The notes under the pieces were generated by a model, which saw nothing but the letters and a program-made list of their open reading frames with translations, had not been told where the DNA came from and ran no database searches. A program made the position numbers and the translations under genes. From Pseudomonadota bacterium (GTDB lineage Bacteria; Cyanobacteriota; Vampirovibrionia; LMEP-6097): a stretch of DNA of 7,575 nucleotides. Shown in pieces: positions 1 to 7,186 of this stretch. The number at the start of each line of letters is the position of its first letter. Position 1 is the first letter of the stretch. Location of the stretch: NCBI GenBank assembly GCA_009924885.1, contig RFQS01000111.1:1-7575 (forward strand), in the 5' to 3' direction.

Positions 1-1343
1 ATGCCACCTATTTCTCCTTGTAATTCGGTAAATTCGAAGACTAGTTTCGTATCTAAATCACTTTTAGCTATAAGCGCGGCTTGGATAATATCATTCCTTT
101 CATTTGCGTCAATCAAATAATTACTGCCAGACTGAGTTTTAGATCCAACTAAGTTTGTATTAGTCTTTTCTAGTGCGTTGATTAATACTTCAGTCATCTT
201 TTGTAAGCGCTCAGCTTTTTCCTGCATGTTACCCACTTGAAAATTAATTCTTGCAAGTTTTGGAAGCCTGTCAGCAAGTGAGATTTTATTATCTTCGTTT
301 AAAAAGAAGCAGGCATCTTCAAATCGAGGAATTATGACTTTTTCATTTCCAGCTTTAATGTTTTTTTCAGCTATGCTTTCAGGGTTATTGCTAATTACTA
401 TGAAATAGGGAGTGAGTTCTTCACTGTTATTAAGGTTTGCGATAGGAATATACCTTTGATGTACTTTCATTACGGTCTTGAGTACCAGAGAAGGTACCTC
501 TAAATATTTTTTTGAAAATTCACAGAGGATAGCTTTCGGGCTTTCTACTAGACCGCAGATTTCTTCAAGCAAATCTGCATCCAGAACGGCTTTCCCCTTA
601 ACTTGTTCTGCAAGCTTGTTAGCTTCTTTAATAATTAATGCTTTTCTTTCTTCGGGTTGAAGAATTATATGTTCTTCTTTTAGTTTAAGAAAGTAGCTCT
701 TCTGATCTTGAATAGTGAATTCTTTTTTGCCGTAAATGCGGTGGCCAAAGCTTACATTTGAAGTATGAATATCTTCAAAATCGAATTTAATATCTTCAGT
801 CGCGCCGCCATCTTTACTAAAGAGTCTTGAAGATATCCATTCTATAGGCCTCGTGAATTTATTTTCACTATCAGACCAGCGCATAAAGCGTTTCCCTGGA
901 GTTTTTTTAATAATTTCAGCTAAACCATTCTCTAAGATAGACTTTAGAGTATTACCTTTTTTTAGGCTTTTAGCGTAAATATAACCATCCTGAATGTATA
1001 AATCATTTTCGGTTAATTGATTTTTTTTGGCAAAGCTCAAAGCTGCTGCTGTAAAGCTCGGAATTTCAGCTGATTCATCCAATACCCCAATTTTACTAGC
1101 TGGACCTCTTAGAATCAACTCTTCGTCAGAGGAAAAAGAGTCGAGGTTTTGGATCTCGAAGTACAATCTACGTGGAGAGCCGTAGCTAATTAATTTATCG
1201 AAAGTGAGTTTATGTAAACTCAGCAGGGCTTCTATGCCAGAGGCGATGGAATCTTTAATATTGTTGATAAGAGAACTAGGTATTTCCTCTACACCTATTT
1301 CTAAAAGGAAGTCTAGTTTTGGATTTGCTATAGCGTTATTCAT
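1..1343 (-). CDS. glyS: Glycine--tRNA ligase beta subunit, N-terminal 447 residues (3' end outside window)
   Basis: This is the beta chain of the bacterial alpha2-beta2 glycyl-tRNA synthetase, which charges tRNA-Gly in the cytoplasm together with the alpha chain GlyQ. The frame is open from the ATG at 1343 to the window edge, giving 447 residues of a family usually about 690-720 long. The missing part would include the HD-like and anticodon-binding regions. Family motifs seen in order: LLEIGVEEIP (13-22), YGSPRR (54-59), RGPASK (79-84), KRFMRW (151-156) with RPIEW (165-169), GHR (200-202), MKVHQRY (292-298), GNEKVI (332-337), RFEDACFF (340-347) and FTELQGE at 438-444. The KRFMRW wording resembles cyanobacterial sequences, which is only a weak lineage hint. 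The alpha gene glyQ is not next to it. No Shine-Dalgarno sequence precedes the ATG, and a TATAAT box lies only 14 bases upstream. No frameshift is visible. Confidence 0.96.
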   Translation of the reverse strand, partial: MNNAIANPKLDFLLEIGVEEIPSSLINNIKDSIASGIEALLSLHKLTFDKLISYGSPRRLYFEIQNLDSFSSDEELILRGPASKIGVLDESAEIPSFTAAALSFAKKNQLTENDLYIQDGYIYAKSLKKGNTLKSILENGLAEIIKKTPGKRFMRWSDSENKFTRPIEWISSRLFSKDGGATEDIKFDFEDIHTSNVSFGHRIYGKKEFTIQDQKSYFLKLKEEHIILQPEERKALIIKEANKLAEQVKGKAVLDADLLEEICGLVESPKAILCEFSKKYLEVPSLVLKTVMKVHQRYIPIANLNNSEELTPYFIVISNNPESIAEKNIKAGNEKVIIPRFEDACFFLNEDNKISLADRLPKLARINFQVGNMQEKAERLQKMTEVLINALEKTNTNLVGSKTQSGSNYLIDANERNDIIQAALIAKSDLDTKLVFEFTELQGEIGG

Positions 1344-1357
1344 GATTTACTTGAATA

Positions 1358-1386
1358 ATTATATACAGGACGAATCTGTATGCGAA
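1358..1386 (-). promoter_or_regulatory. Candidate glyS promoter overlapping the yidD start
   Basis: On the minus strand a perfect TATAAT (1363-1358) is preceded, after a 17-base spacer, by TTCGCA (1386-1381), which matches 4 of 6 positions of the -35 consensus. Transcription would begin near 1351 and leave a leader of only about 7-8 bases before the glyS ATG. The -35 box lies over the first codons of the divergent yidD gene. The call rests on consensus matching alone. Confidence 0.4.
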
Positions 1387-1595
1387 AAATTACCGAGATT
1401 TTAATTAAACTGATTCGTTTCTATCAGGCTCATCGTCCTTTCAAGACACCTACTTGTAGATTTCATCCAACCTGCTCAGAATACATGATTGAGGCACTGA
1501 ACAAGTATGGTCTTCTGAAAGGTTTATATAGAGGGCTTGGGCGCATATTCAGATGCCATCCATTTGGTAAGTTTGGTTATGATCCACTTGATTAG
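1380..1595 (+). CDS. yidD: Membrane protein insertion efficiency factor YidD
   Basis: This 71-residue protein belongs to the YidD (DUF37) family, small membrane-associated proteins that assist the YidC/Sec insertion of inner-membrane proteins. The whole family signature is visible: an amphipathic N-terminus with LIRFYQ (11-16), the core TCRFHPTCSEYM (25-36) with Cys26 and Cys32, ALNKYG (39-44), and RCHPFGKFGYDPL (58-70) with Cys59. The ATG at 1380 is supported by AGGA at 1367-1370, nine bases upstream. The length is normal for the family. In many bacteria yidD sits in the rpmH-rnpA-yidD-yidC cluster. Here it stands alone, divergent from glyS and upstream of the 23S rRNA gene, so it has been separated from its usual neighbours. 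Confidence 0.96.
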   Translation: MRKITEILIKLIRFYQAHRPFKTPTCRFHPTCSEYMIEALNKYGLLKGLYRGLGRIFRCHPFGKFGYDPLD

Positions 1596-1636
1596 TGTGT
1601 TTCAGGGTTAATGCTTTTATCAAATAAGAACATTCT

Positions 1637-1663
1637 TAAATTTAACCTCTTTAAATTTATTTT
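1637..1663 (+). terminator. AT-only hairpin with T-run after yidD
   Basis: TAAATTTAA (1637-1645) and TTAAATTTA (1651-1659) form a perfect 9-bp stem around the loop CCTCT, and four T residues follow. The position, 41 bases after the yidD stop and before the rRNA promoters, suits an intrinsic terminator. The stem contains no G-C pair, so it may be weak. Confidence 0.35.
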
Positions 1664-1700
1664 AGTTAGTCTTATTTTTTGTCGAAAATAATGGAAAATT

Positions 1701-1729
1701 TTGACAATTCAAGAGTTTTAATATATTTT
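1701..1729 (+). promoter_or_regulatory. Candidate rRNA promoter P1
   Basis: A consensus -35 box TTGACA (1701-1706) is followed after 17 bases by TATTTT (1724-1729). TATATT at 1722-1727 is an alternative -10 box with a 15-base spacer. It points towards the 23S gene about 175 bases downstream and lies outside any coding region, as expected for an rRNA promoter. Confidence 0.5.
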
Positions 1730-1741
1730 TATTTTCTTCTG

Positions 1742-1770
1742 CTGCAAAATCGATATCGGCTTGCTATTAT
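1742..1770 (+). promoter_or_regulatory. Candidate rRNA promoter P2 (extended -10)
   Basis: TGCTATTAT (1762-1770) reads as an extended -10 element (TG, one base, then TATTAT). The matching -35 position, CTGCAA at 1742-1747, is poor. Transcription would start near 1777, just before the hairpin at 1782-1797. Tandem promoters are common upstream of rRNA genes, so P1 and P2 may act together. Confidence 0.35.
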
Positions 1771-1781
1771 ATTAGTTCTCG

Positions 1782-1797
1782 GGTGACGTAAGTCGCC
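1782..1797 (+). other. GTAA-tetraloop hairpin in the 23S leader
   Basis: GGTGAC (1782-1787) pairs with GTCGCC (1792-1797), with one G-U pair, around the tetraloop GTAA, a GNRA-type loop. It would lie at the very 5' end of a transcript from P2, just outside the processing stem. It could be part of the leader fold or protect the transcript end. The function is unknown. Confidence 0.4.
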
Positions 1798-1805
1798 AGA
1801 GATAG

Positions 1806-1842
1806 TAAACTGAAAACTGCATATTTTAGATAGACTAGGTCT
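1806..1842 (+). repeat. 5' arm of the 23S rRNA processing stem
   Basis: Bases 1806-1827 are a perfect 22-bp inverted repeat of 4882-4903 on the far side of the 23S gene. After a small internal loop the pairing continues between 1831-1842 and 4868-4879, with G-U pairs. Long stems that bracket the mature 23S rRNA are the standard RNase III substrates in bacteria. This arm begins the stem within about 30-80 bases of the proposed promoters. Confidence 0.85.
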
Positions 1843-1903
1843 ATATCCATAGCTCAATTTAATTAAGTTATTTTAGAGCATCTTTAGTATTCCTGAGAAA
1901 GAA

Positions 1904-4837
<2,934 letters not shown>

Positions 4838-4867
4838 AATTTCTTAGTAATACTAAGGTTTGGGTAA

Positions 4868-4903
4868 AGACTTGGTCTAACAAAATATGCAGTTTTCAGT
4901 TTA
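4868..4903 (+). repeat. 3' arm of the 23S rRNA processing stem
   Basis: This arm pairs with 1806-1842: 22 perfect base pairs from 4882-4903, then 12 more positions at 4868-4879 including G-U pairs. Cleavage in this duplex would release a pre-23S with about 30-80 extra bases at each end. Its closure before any 5S sequence implies that the processed unit contains only 23S. Confidence 0.85.
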
Positions 4904-4931
4904 ATATGAAAAACTCTTGTTTTATTTGTTT

Positions 4932-4955
4932 AGAAATACTAATTTAAGTGTTTCT
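4932..4955 (+). other. Hairpin downstream of the 23S processing stem
   Basis: AGAAATACT (4932-4940) pairs with AGTGTTTCT (4947-4955) over nine positions, including one T-G pair, around the loop AATTTA. A T-rich stretch precedes it, but no T-run follows directly. The next T-run is at 4977-4983. It may help end rRNA transcription, but it is not a textbook intrinsic terminator. Confidence 0.35.
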
Positions 4956-4972
4956 CAGCGGATCATTAAATA

Positions 4973-5086
4973 GGAGTTTTTTTGCTTTAATGGGCTTGTC
5001 TCTGGGCTTATAAGGCGTTGTTGTTGAAACTCAGAGTCTAGAGTTTTGCGACAGGGTACCGAAACAAAGATCAAAGCAAAGGCTCC
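4973..5086 (+). ncRNA. Unidentified structured element where 5S rRNA would be expected
   Basis: The ends of this 114-base stretch are complementary. GGAG (4973-4976) pairs with CTCC (5083-5086), and TTTGCTTT (4981-4988) pairs with AAAGCAAA (5073-5080), with four T facing two G between them. Inside, CTTGTC (4995-5000) can pair with GACAGG (5050-5055). CTCTG (5000-5004) can pair with CAGAG (5032-5036), competing slightly with the previous stem. Size, closing helix and position after 23S all fit a 5S rRNA, but the conserved CCGAACTC loop is absent; the nearest string is TTGAAACTCAG at 5023-5033. It could be a very divergent 5S, another small RNA, or a small inverted-repeat element. The strand is assumed from the 23S gene. 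Confidence 0.35.
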
Positions 5087-5187
5087 TTAAGATGGGACTG
5101 TTGCCAATCCTAATGAGTAAATACTGATAGGCATTTGCATTAAGGGTCTTTGCAGGAGTATGTTTTGATATTAAAATAGATAAAGAT

Positions 5188-5355
5188 ATGTTTACCAACG
5201 AGTCTCTTCAATTAGATTTTCATTCGGAGCTTTTAGAGGATTTAGTTCCAAAAGATCATACGTATAGGAAACTATTAAAACTAGTAGATTTTGAGTCATT
5301 AGCAAAATTTCTCTTTACTAACACTGAAAGGGTTTTCTGGAAGCTTAATGGATGA
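5188..5355 (+). pseudogene. Transposase N-terminal remnant (IS5/IS1182-like)
   Basis: This 55-codon frame begins MFTNESLQLDFHSELLEDLV and continues PKDHTYRKLLKLVDFESLAK. The pattern 'DLVPKDHxxRKLxxLVDF' is typical of the extreme N-terminus of IS5/IS1182-type DDE transposases (InsH N-terminal/DUF772-like region). The frame then stops at TGA (5353-5355), whereas intact enzymes run to several hundred residues with a DDE catalytic core. Nothing resembling that core follows, so this is a truncated relic. No clear ribosome binding site precedes the ATG, and the frame is open a further 60 bases upstream without a better start. No matching terminal repeats were found nearby. Family assignment is by eye and moderate. 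Confidence 0.5.
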
Positions 5356-5509
5356 GTCACCCGTAAATGGGGTGATTATTTGTGTAAAAAGATTAGAAAG
5401 GTCTACCATAATGGGATTTCGTATTACCTTTTACCCTATGCATAAAAAGTTAGGATATGGTTATGATATACCACTATTTGCTGGGGTATTTTACATTTCA
5501 TGGACTTGA
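5348..5509 (+). CDS. Small ORF overlapping the transposase remnant, unrecognised
   Basis: A 53-codon frame starts at the ATG at 5348, overlaps the last 8 bases of the transposase remnant in another frame, and ends at TGA 5507-5509. GGAAG at 5339-5343 lies four bases upstream and could serve as a weak ribosome binding site. The product is basic in its middle (KRLERS, MHKKLGYGY) and ends in a hydrophobic stretch, PLFAGVFYISW. I recognise no family. It could be a frame-shifted piece of a decayed element, a real small membrane-associated protein, or chance. The pyrE promoter candidate lies inside its last codons, which argues slightly against it being a conserved gene. Confidence 0.2.
   Translation: MDESPVNGVIICVKRLERSTIMGFRITFYPMHKKLGYGYDIPLFAGVFYISWT
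5357..5375 (+). terminator. Weak terminator-like hairpin after the transposase remnant
   Basis: TCACCC (5357-5362) pairs perfectly with GGGTGA (5370-5375) around a 7-base loop, and TTATTTGTG follows. It begins one base after the remnant's stop codon. The trailing T-tract is interrupted, so termination would be inefficient. It lies inside the small ORF that starts at 5348. Confidence 0.3.
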
Positions 5510-5517
5510 GATAAGAT
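5490..5517 (+). promoter_or_regulatory. Candidate pyrE promoter
   Basis: TTTACA (5490-5495) matches five of six -35 positions. After 16 bases TAAGAT (5512-5517) matches four of six -10 positions. Transcription would start near 5524, about 30 bases before the pyrE ATG. No attenuator or PurR/PyrR-like structure is evident in this short leader. Confidence 0.4.
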
Positions 5518-5554
5518 GTTTTATTAAAACGTCGTGATAAGATTAGGCTCTAGT

Positions 5555-6184
5555 ATGAAAGCGGAAGTAGAAGTTTCTAAAGATATCGCTAAAGCATTAT
5601 TAGAAGTTAAAGCTGTTTTTCTTCGTCCAGATGACATGTTTACTTGGGCATCTGGAATTAAGTCTCCTATCTATTGTGATAATCGAATTACTTTGTCTCA
5701 TCCTAAAATCAGAAATCTAATTAAAGATTCTTTTGTGAAGATGATACAGACTAAGTTTCCAGCAGTAGAATATGTAGCGGGTGTTGCTACCGCTGGTATA
5801 CCTCATGCAGCATTGATAGCAGATGCTTTAAATTTACCTTTAGTTTATGTTAGAGCTAGTAATAAAGATCACGGTAGAGAGAATTTAATTGAAGGTGACT
5901 TAGCGAAGGGGGCGAAAGTCGTCGTTATAGAAGATCTTATTTCTACAGGTACTAGTGTTATAAATGCTATTCATAACTTACAAGCAGCATCAGCAGATGT
6001 TCTTGGACTACTAGCGATATTTGATTATCGCTTAGCTAAGTCAATTAAGAATTTTTCAGCTTTGGATTTACCTTACTATACTTTATCTGGTTACGATGAA
6101 TTAATAGAGGTCGCTCTGGATAAAGGTTATATCGAAGAGAAAGATATAGAGTTTTTAAAAGACTGGCGTAATTCGCTTAACTAA
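5555..6184 (+). CDS. pyrE: Orotate phosphoribosyltransferase
   Basis: PyrE joins orotate to PRPP to give orotidine 5'-phosphate, the fifth step of de novo UMP synthesis, in the cytoplasm as a dimer. From the ATG at 5555 the protein is 209 residues, the usual size. Visible motifs: WASGIKSPIYCDNR (31-44) in the substrate-binding N-terminal region, VAGVATAGIPHAALIADAL (74-92), the flexible catalytic loop KDHGRENLIEG (104-114) with Lys104, Asp105 and His106, and the PRPP-binding motif VVVIEDLISTGTS (122-134) with the paired acidic residues Glu126-Asp127. A GTG at 5534 would add seven residues. I prefer the ATG because TAGG (5544-5547) lies seven bases upstream and no family residue is gained by the longer form. 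No other pyr gene is adjacent, so it is probably monocistronic. Confidence 0.97.
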   Translation: MKAEVEVSKDIAKALLEVKAVFLRPDDMFTWASGIKSPIYCDNRITLSHPKIRNLIKDSFVKMIQTKFPAVEYVAGVATAGIPHAALIADALNLPLVYVRASNKDHGRENLIEGDLAKGAKVVVIEDLISTGTSVINAIHNLQAASADVLGLLAIFDYRLAKSIKNFSALDLPYYTLSGYDELIEVALDKGYIEEKDIEFLKDWRNSLN

Positions 6185-6204
6185 ACGCAGAAATTGGAGT
6201 TCGG
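6183..6204. repeat. Direct repeat copy 1 (22 bp)
   Basis: This is identical over 22 bases to 6300-6321. It starts inside the pyrE stop codon (6182-6184). Its last six bases, GTTCGG (6199-6204), pair with CCGAAC (6221-6226) to form a hairpin just past pyrE. That hairpin has no T-run after it, but it may stabilise the pyrE mRNA 3' end. Confidence 0.85.
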
Positions 6205-6299
6205 TAGTATGGGCGTGTAGCCGAACGAACAAGTTCAAGGCTGAGGAGGACGAATGACCGCAGTGTACTCTAGGTACATGAGGATCATGAGGACAACGA

Positions 6300-6321
6300 A
6301 AACGCAGAAATTGGAGTTCGG
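6300..6321. repeat. Direct repeat copy 2 (22 bp)
   Basis: This is the second copy of the 22-bp repeat at 6183-6204. It lies immediately downstream of the stop codon of the minus-strand deaminase-like gene (stop complement 6322-6324) and forms one side of the hairpin at 6304-6342. Confidence 0.85.
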
Positions 6322-6342
6322 CTACACGTCCCTTATTTCTGC
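6304..6342 (-). terminator. Hairpin enclosing the stop codon of the deaminase-like gene
   Basis: On the minus strand GCAGAAAT (6342-6335) pairs perfectly with ATTTCTGC (6311-6304), and GTTTTCG follows. The 23-base loop contains the TAG stop codon (6324-6322). The eight-pair stem and short T-tract are terminator-like, but the large loop and the position over the end of the coding region are unusual. It could equally be an mRNA-stabilising 3' structure. Confidence 0.35.
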
Positions 6343-7032
6343 AAAGCAAGATCTTATATGAGATGAACCCAGTTCAGCTTCGACTTTGAGATAAGGTATT
6401 TCATCTGCTGAAAAAATTTTATAGTAAATAGATTGATCTTGATTAATGAAGAGTGTCTCAAAGAGTGCGTTTTCAACTATGCCATTCTGTCCAGTGAGGA
6501 AATATTTAGGAGTATTTTCACCAGAGAATATTATTAACTTGCCTTTGTTTTTAATTAAATATTTAAAATAGCGTGCCTGACAGTCTTTACAGGGTAGTAA
6601 TTTTTCAGGACTATAAGAGCCATATTCTTTATTTCTGCGATAGAGAAAGAGAAATTTTAAATCTCTTAAATCCTGTCTGTCATTCTCGCAGGCTGAGCTG
6701 ATAGCCTGCTTTTCAGCACAGTTACGGTGTTCTGTGCATGAAAGTAAATTTGCACTAGGTGGGTCTATATTAGCTCCCGCGTGAATAACATATTTATTCT
6801 CTAAATGAGGAAATGCTTTTATAGAAGAGCTTCTTGCAAGGCTTGGGTTTAATGGGCTTTGGAAAACAGCTATGGCACTGTATGCTGCATTAGAAACTGG
6901 ACATATAGCATCTTGGTTTTTTTCTAAGATGGCATTATAAACACTTTTTAAGCCTTGTGGGTTTATTCTTAGGCTTTGAGTCCAGTATTCATCGAAGTAG
7001 GGGTTATTTAAAGATTCAAATAATTTTTGCAC
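6322..7032 (-). CDS. Divergent cytidine-deaminase-like zinc protein
   Basis: This 236-residue protein belongs by motif to the cytidine deaminase superfamily, which removes the amino group from cytosine-type bases using a zinc-bound water. It carries the zinc signature of tetrameric cytidine deaminases: CAE at 105-107 (Cys ligand, catalytic Glu107) and PCKDC at 147-151 (Cys148, Cys151). ICPVSNAAYSAIAV (43-56) corresponds to the family's APYSxFxVGAAL, and AGANID (85-90) to GxNxEN. It is much longer than the usual 130-140 residues, with insertions between motifs and a C-terminal extension. The substrate Glu of N-x-E is Asp90, and the ring-stacking Phe appears to be replaced by Ala. The start is GTG at 7032. 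The frame has no ATG at all, no Shine-Dalgarno sequence, and is open upstream to a stop near 7155. Its substrate is unknown. A deaminase toxin is an alternative, but no secretion domain is visible. Confidence 0.7.
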   Translation of the reverse strand: MQKLFESLNNPYFDEYWTQSLRINPQGLKSVYNAILEKNQDAICPVSNAAYSAIAVFQSPLNPSLARSSSIKAFPHLENKYVIHAGANIDPPSANLLSCTEHRNCAEKQAISSACENDRQDLRDLKFLFLYRRNKEYGSYSPEKLLPCKDCQARYFKYLIKNKGKLIIFSGENTPKYFLTGQNGIVENALFETLFINQDQSIYYKIFSADEIPYLKVEAELGSSHIRSCFAEIRDV

Positions 7033-7034
7033 TG

Positions 7035-7052
7035 AGCTTGAAGTCTCAAGCT
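7035..7052 (-). promoter_or_regulatory. Hairpin directly upstream of the deaminase-like start
   Basis: AGCTTGA (7035-7041) and TCAAGCT (7046-7052) form a perfect 7-bp stem with a four-base loop, ending two bases before the proposed GTG. In the mRNA it would cover the place where a ribosome binding site should be. It may regulate translation, or it may show that the true start lies elsewhere. Confidence 0.4.
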
Positions 7053-7123
7053 GTTTGAGTTTGGTACCTGTATCGAAGTGGTTTTTTGCTCTGATGTTTC
7101 GGTTCCTCGTGAGGTGACGAATT

Positions 7124-7141
7124 AAGCCCCGACTGGGGCTT
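7124..7141 (-). terminator. Strong GC hairpin between the two minus-strand genes
   Basis: AAGCCCC (7124-7130) and GGGGCTT (7135-7141) form a perfect 7-bp stem around GACT. It lies 46 bases past the stop of the upstream minus-strand gene, where a terminator is expected. The following bases on that strand (AATTCG) are a poor T-tract, while on the plus strand GTGTATTTATATT follows. It may act in either direction. Confidence 0.5.
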
Positions 7142-7159
7142 GTGTATTTATATTATGGA

Positions 7160-7186
7160 GGGATTGGGTTAAGGGGGGGTTATGGG
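7160..7186 (+). other. Canonical G-quadruplex motif
   Basis: Four G tracts lie on the plus strand at 7160-7162, 7166-7168, 7173-7179 and 7184-7186, with spacers ATT, TTAA and TTAT. This meets the usual rule of four runs of three or more G with loops of 1-7. It abuts the stop codon (7187-7189) of the minus-strand gene. The G-rich strand is the template for that gene, so its mRNA would be C-rich here. Confidence 0.7.

Larger units (their letters stand above)
6183..6331. repeat. Repeat module between pyrE and the deaminase-like gene
   Basis: This 149-base module carries a 22-bp direct repeat at both ends and an internal inverted repeat: 6211-6226 matches the complement of 6316-6331 at 15 of 16 positions. 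In the middle are a small hairpin, TGTAC (6264-6268) with GTACA (6274-6278), and a near-tandem CATGAGGAT/CATGAGGAC. By hand count the interior is about half G+C, clearly above its flanks. It does not resemble a coding sequence, and I did not recognise the family. It may be an intergenic repeat or a small non-autonomous mobile element. Other genomic copies would be the test. Confidence 0.65.

Noticed and set aside
478..1404. Plus-strand frames at 478-660 and 1204-1404
   Set aside because: They are antisense shadows of glyS, which has full family motifs on the minus strand.
1850..1860. Possible boxA antitermination site (AGCTCAATTTA) in the 23S leader
   Set aside because: The match to the TGCTCTTTA consensus is too weak, and no boxB-like hairpin accompanies it.
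4838..5187. Ordinary 5S rRNA or tRNA genes after 23S
   Set aside because: The 5S loop motif CCGAACTC and the tRNA T-loop motif GGTTCGAATCC were not found on either strand. Only the unidentified foldable element is present.
5411..5509. Resemblance of the small ORF end (GYGYDIPL) to the YidD tail (GYDPL) as a possible gene duplicate
   Set aside because: Only a few residues agree and the YidD cysteines are absent, so chance is more likely.
6183..6331. CRISPR array
   Set aside because: Only two copies of the direct repeat exist, with a single interval of about 95 bases containing further repeats, unlike regular spacers.
6155..6349. Minus-strand frame of 64 codons across the repeat module
   Set aside because: It spans the direct repeats and overlaps the ends of pyrE and the deaminase-like gene. 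Its composition reflects the repeat and not a protein.
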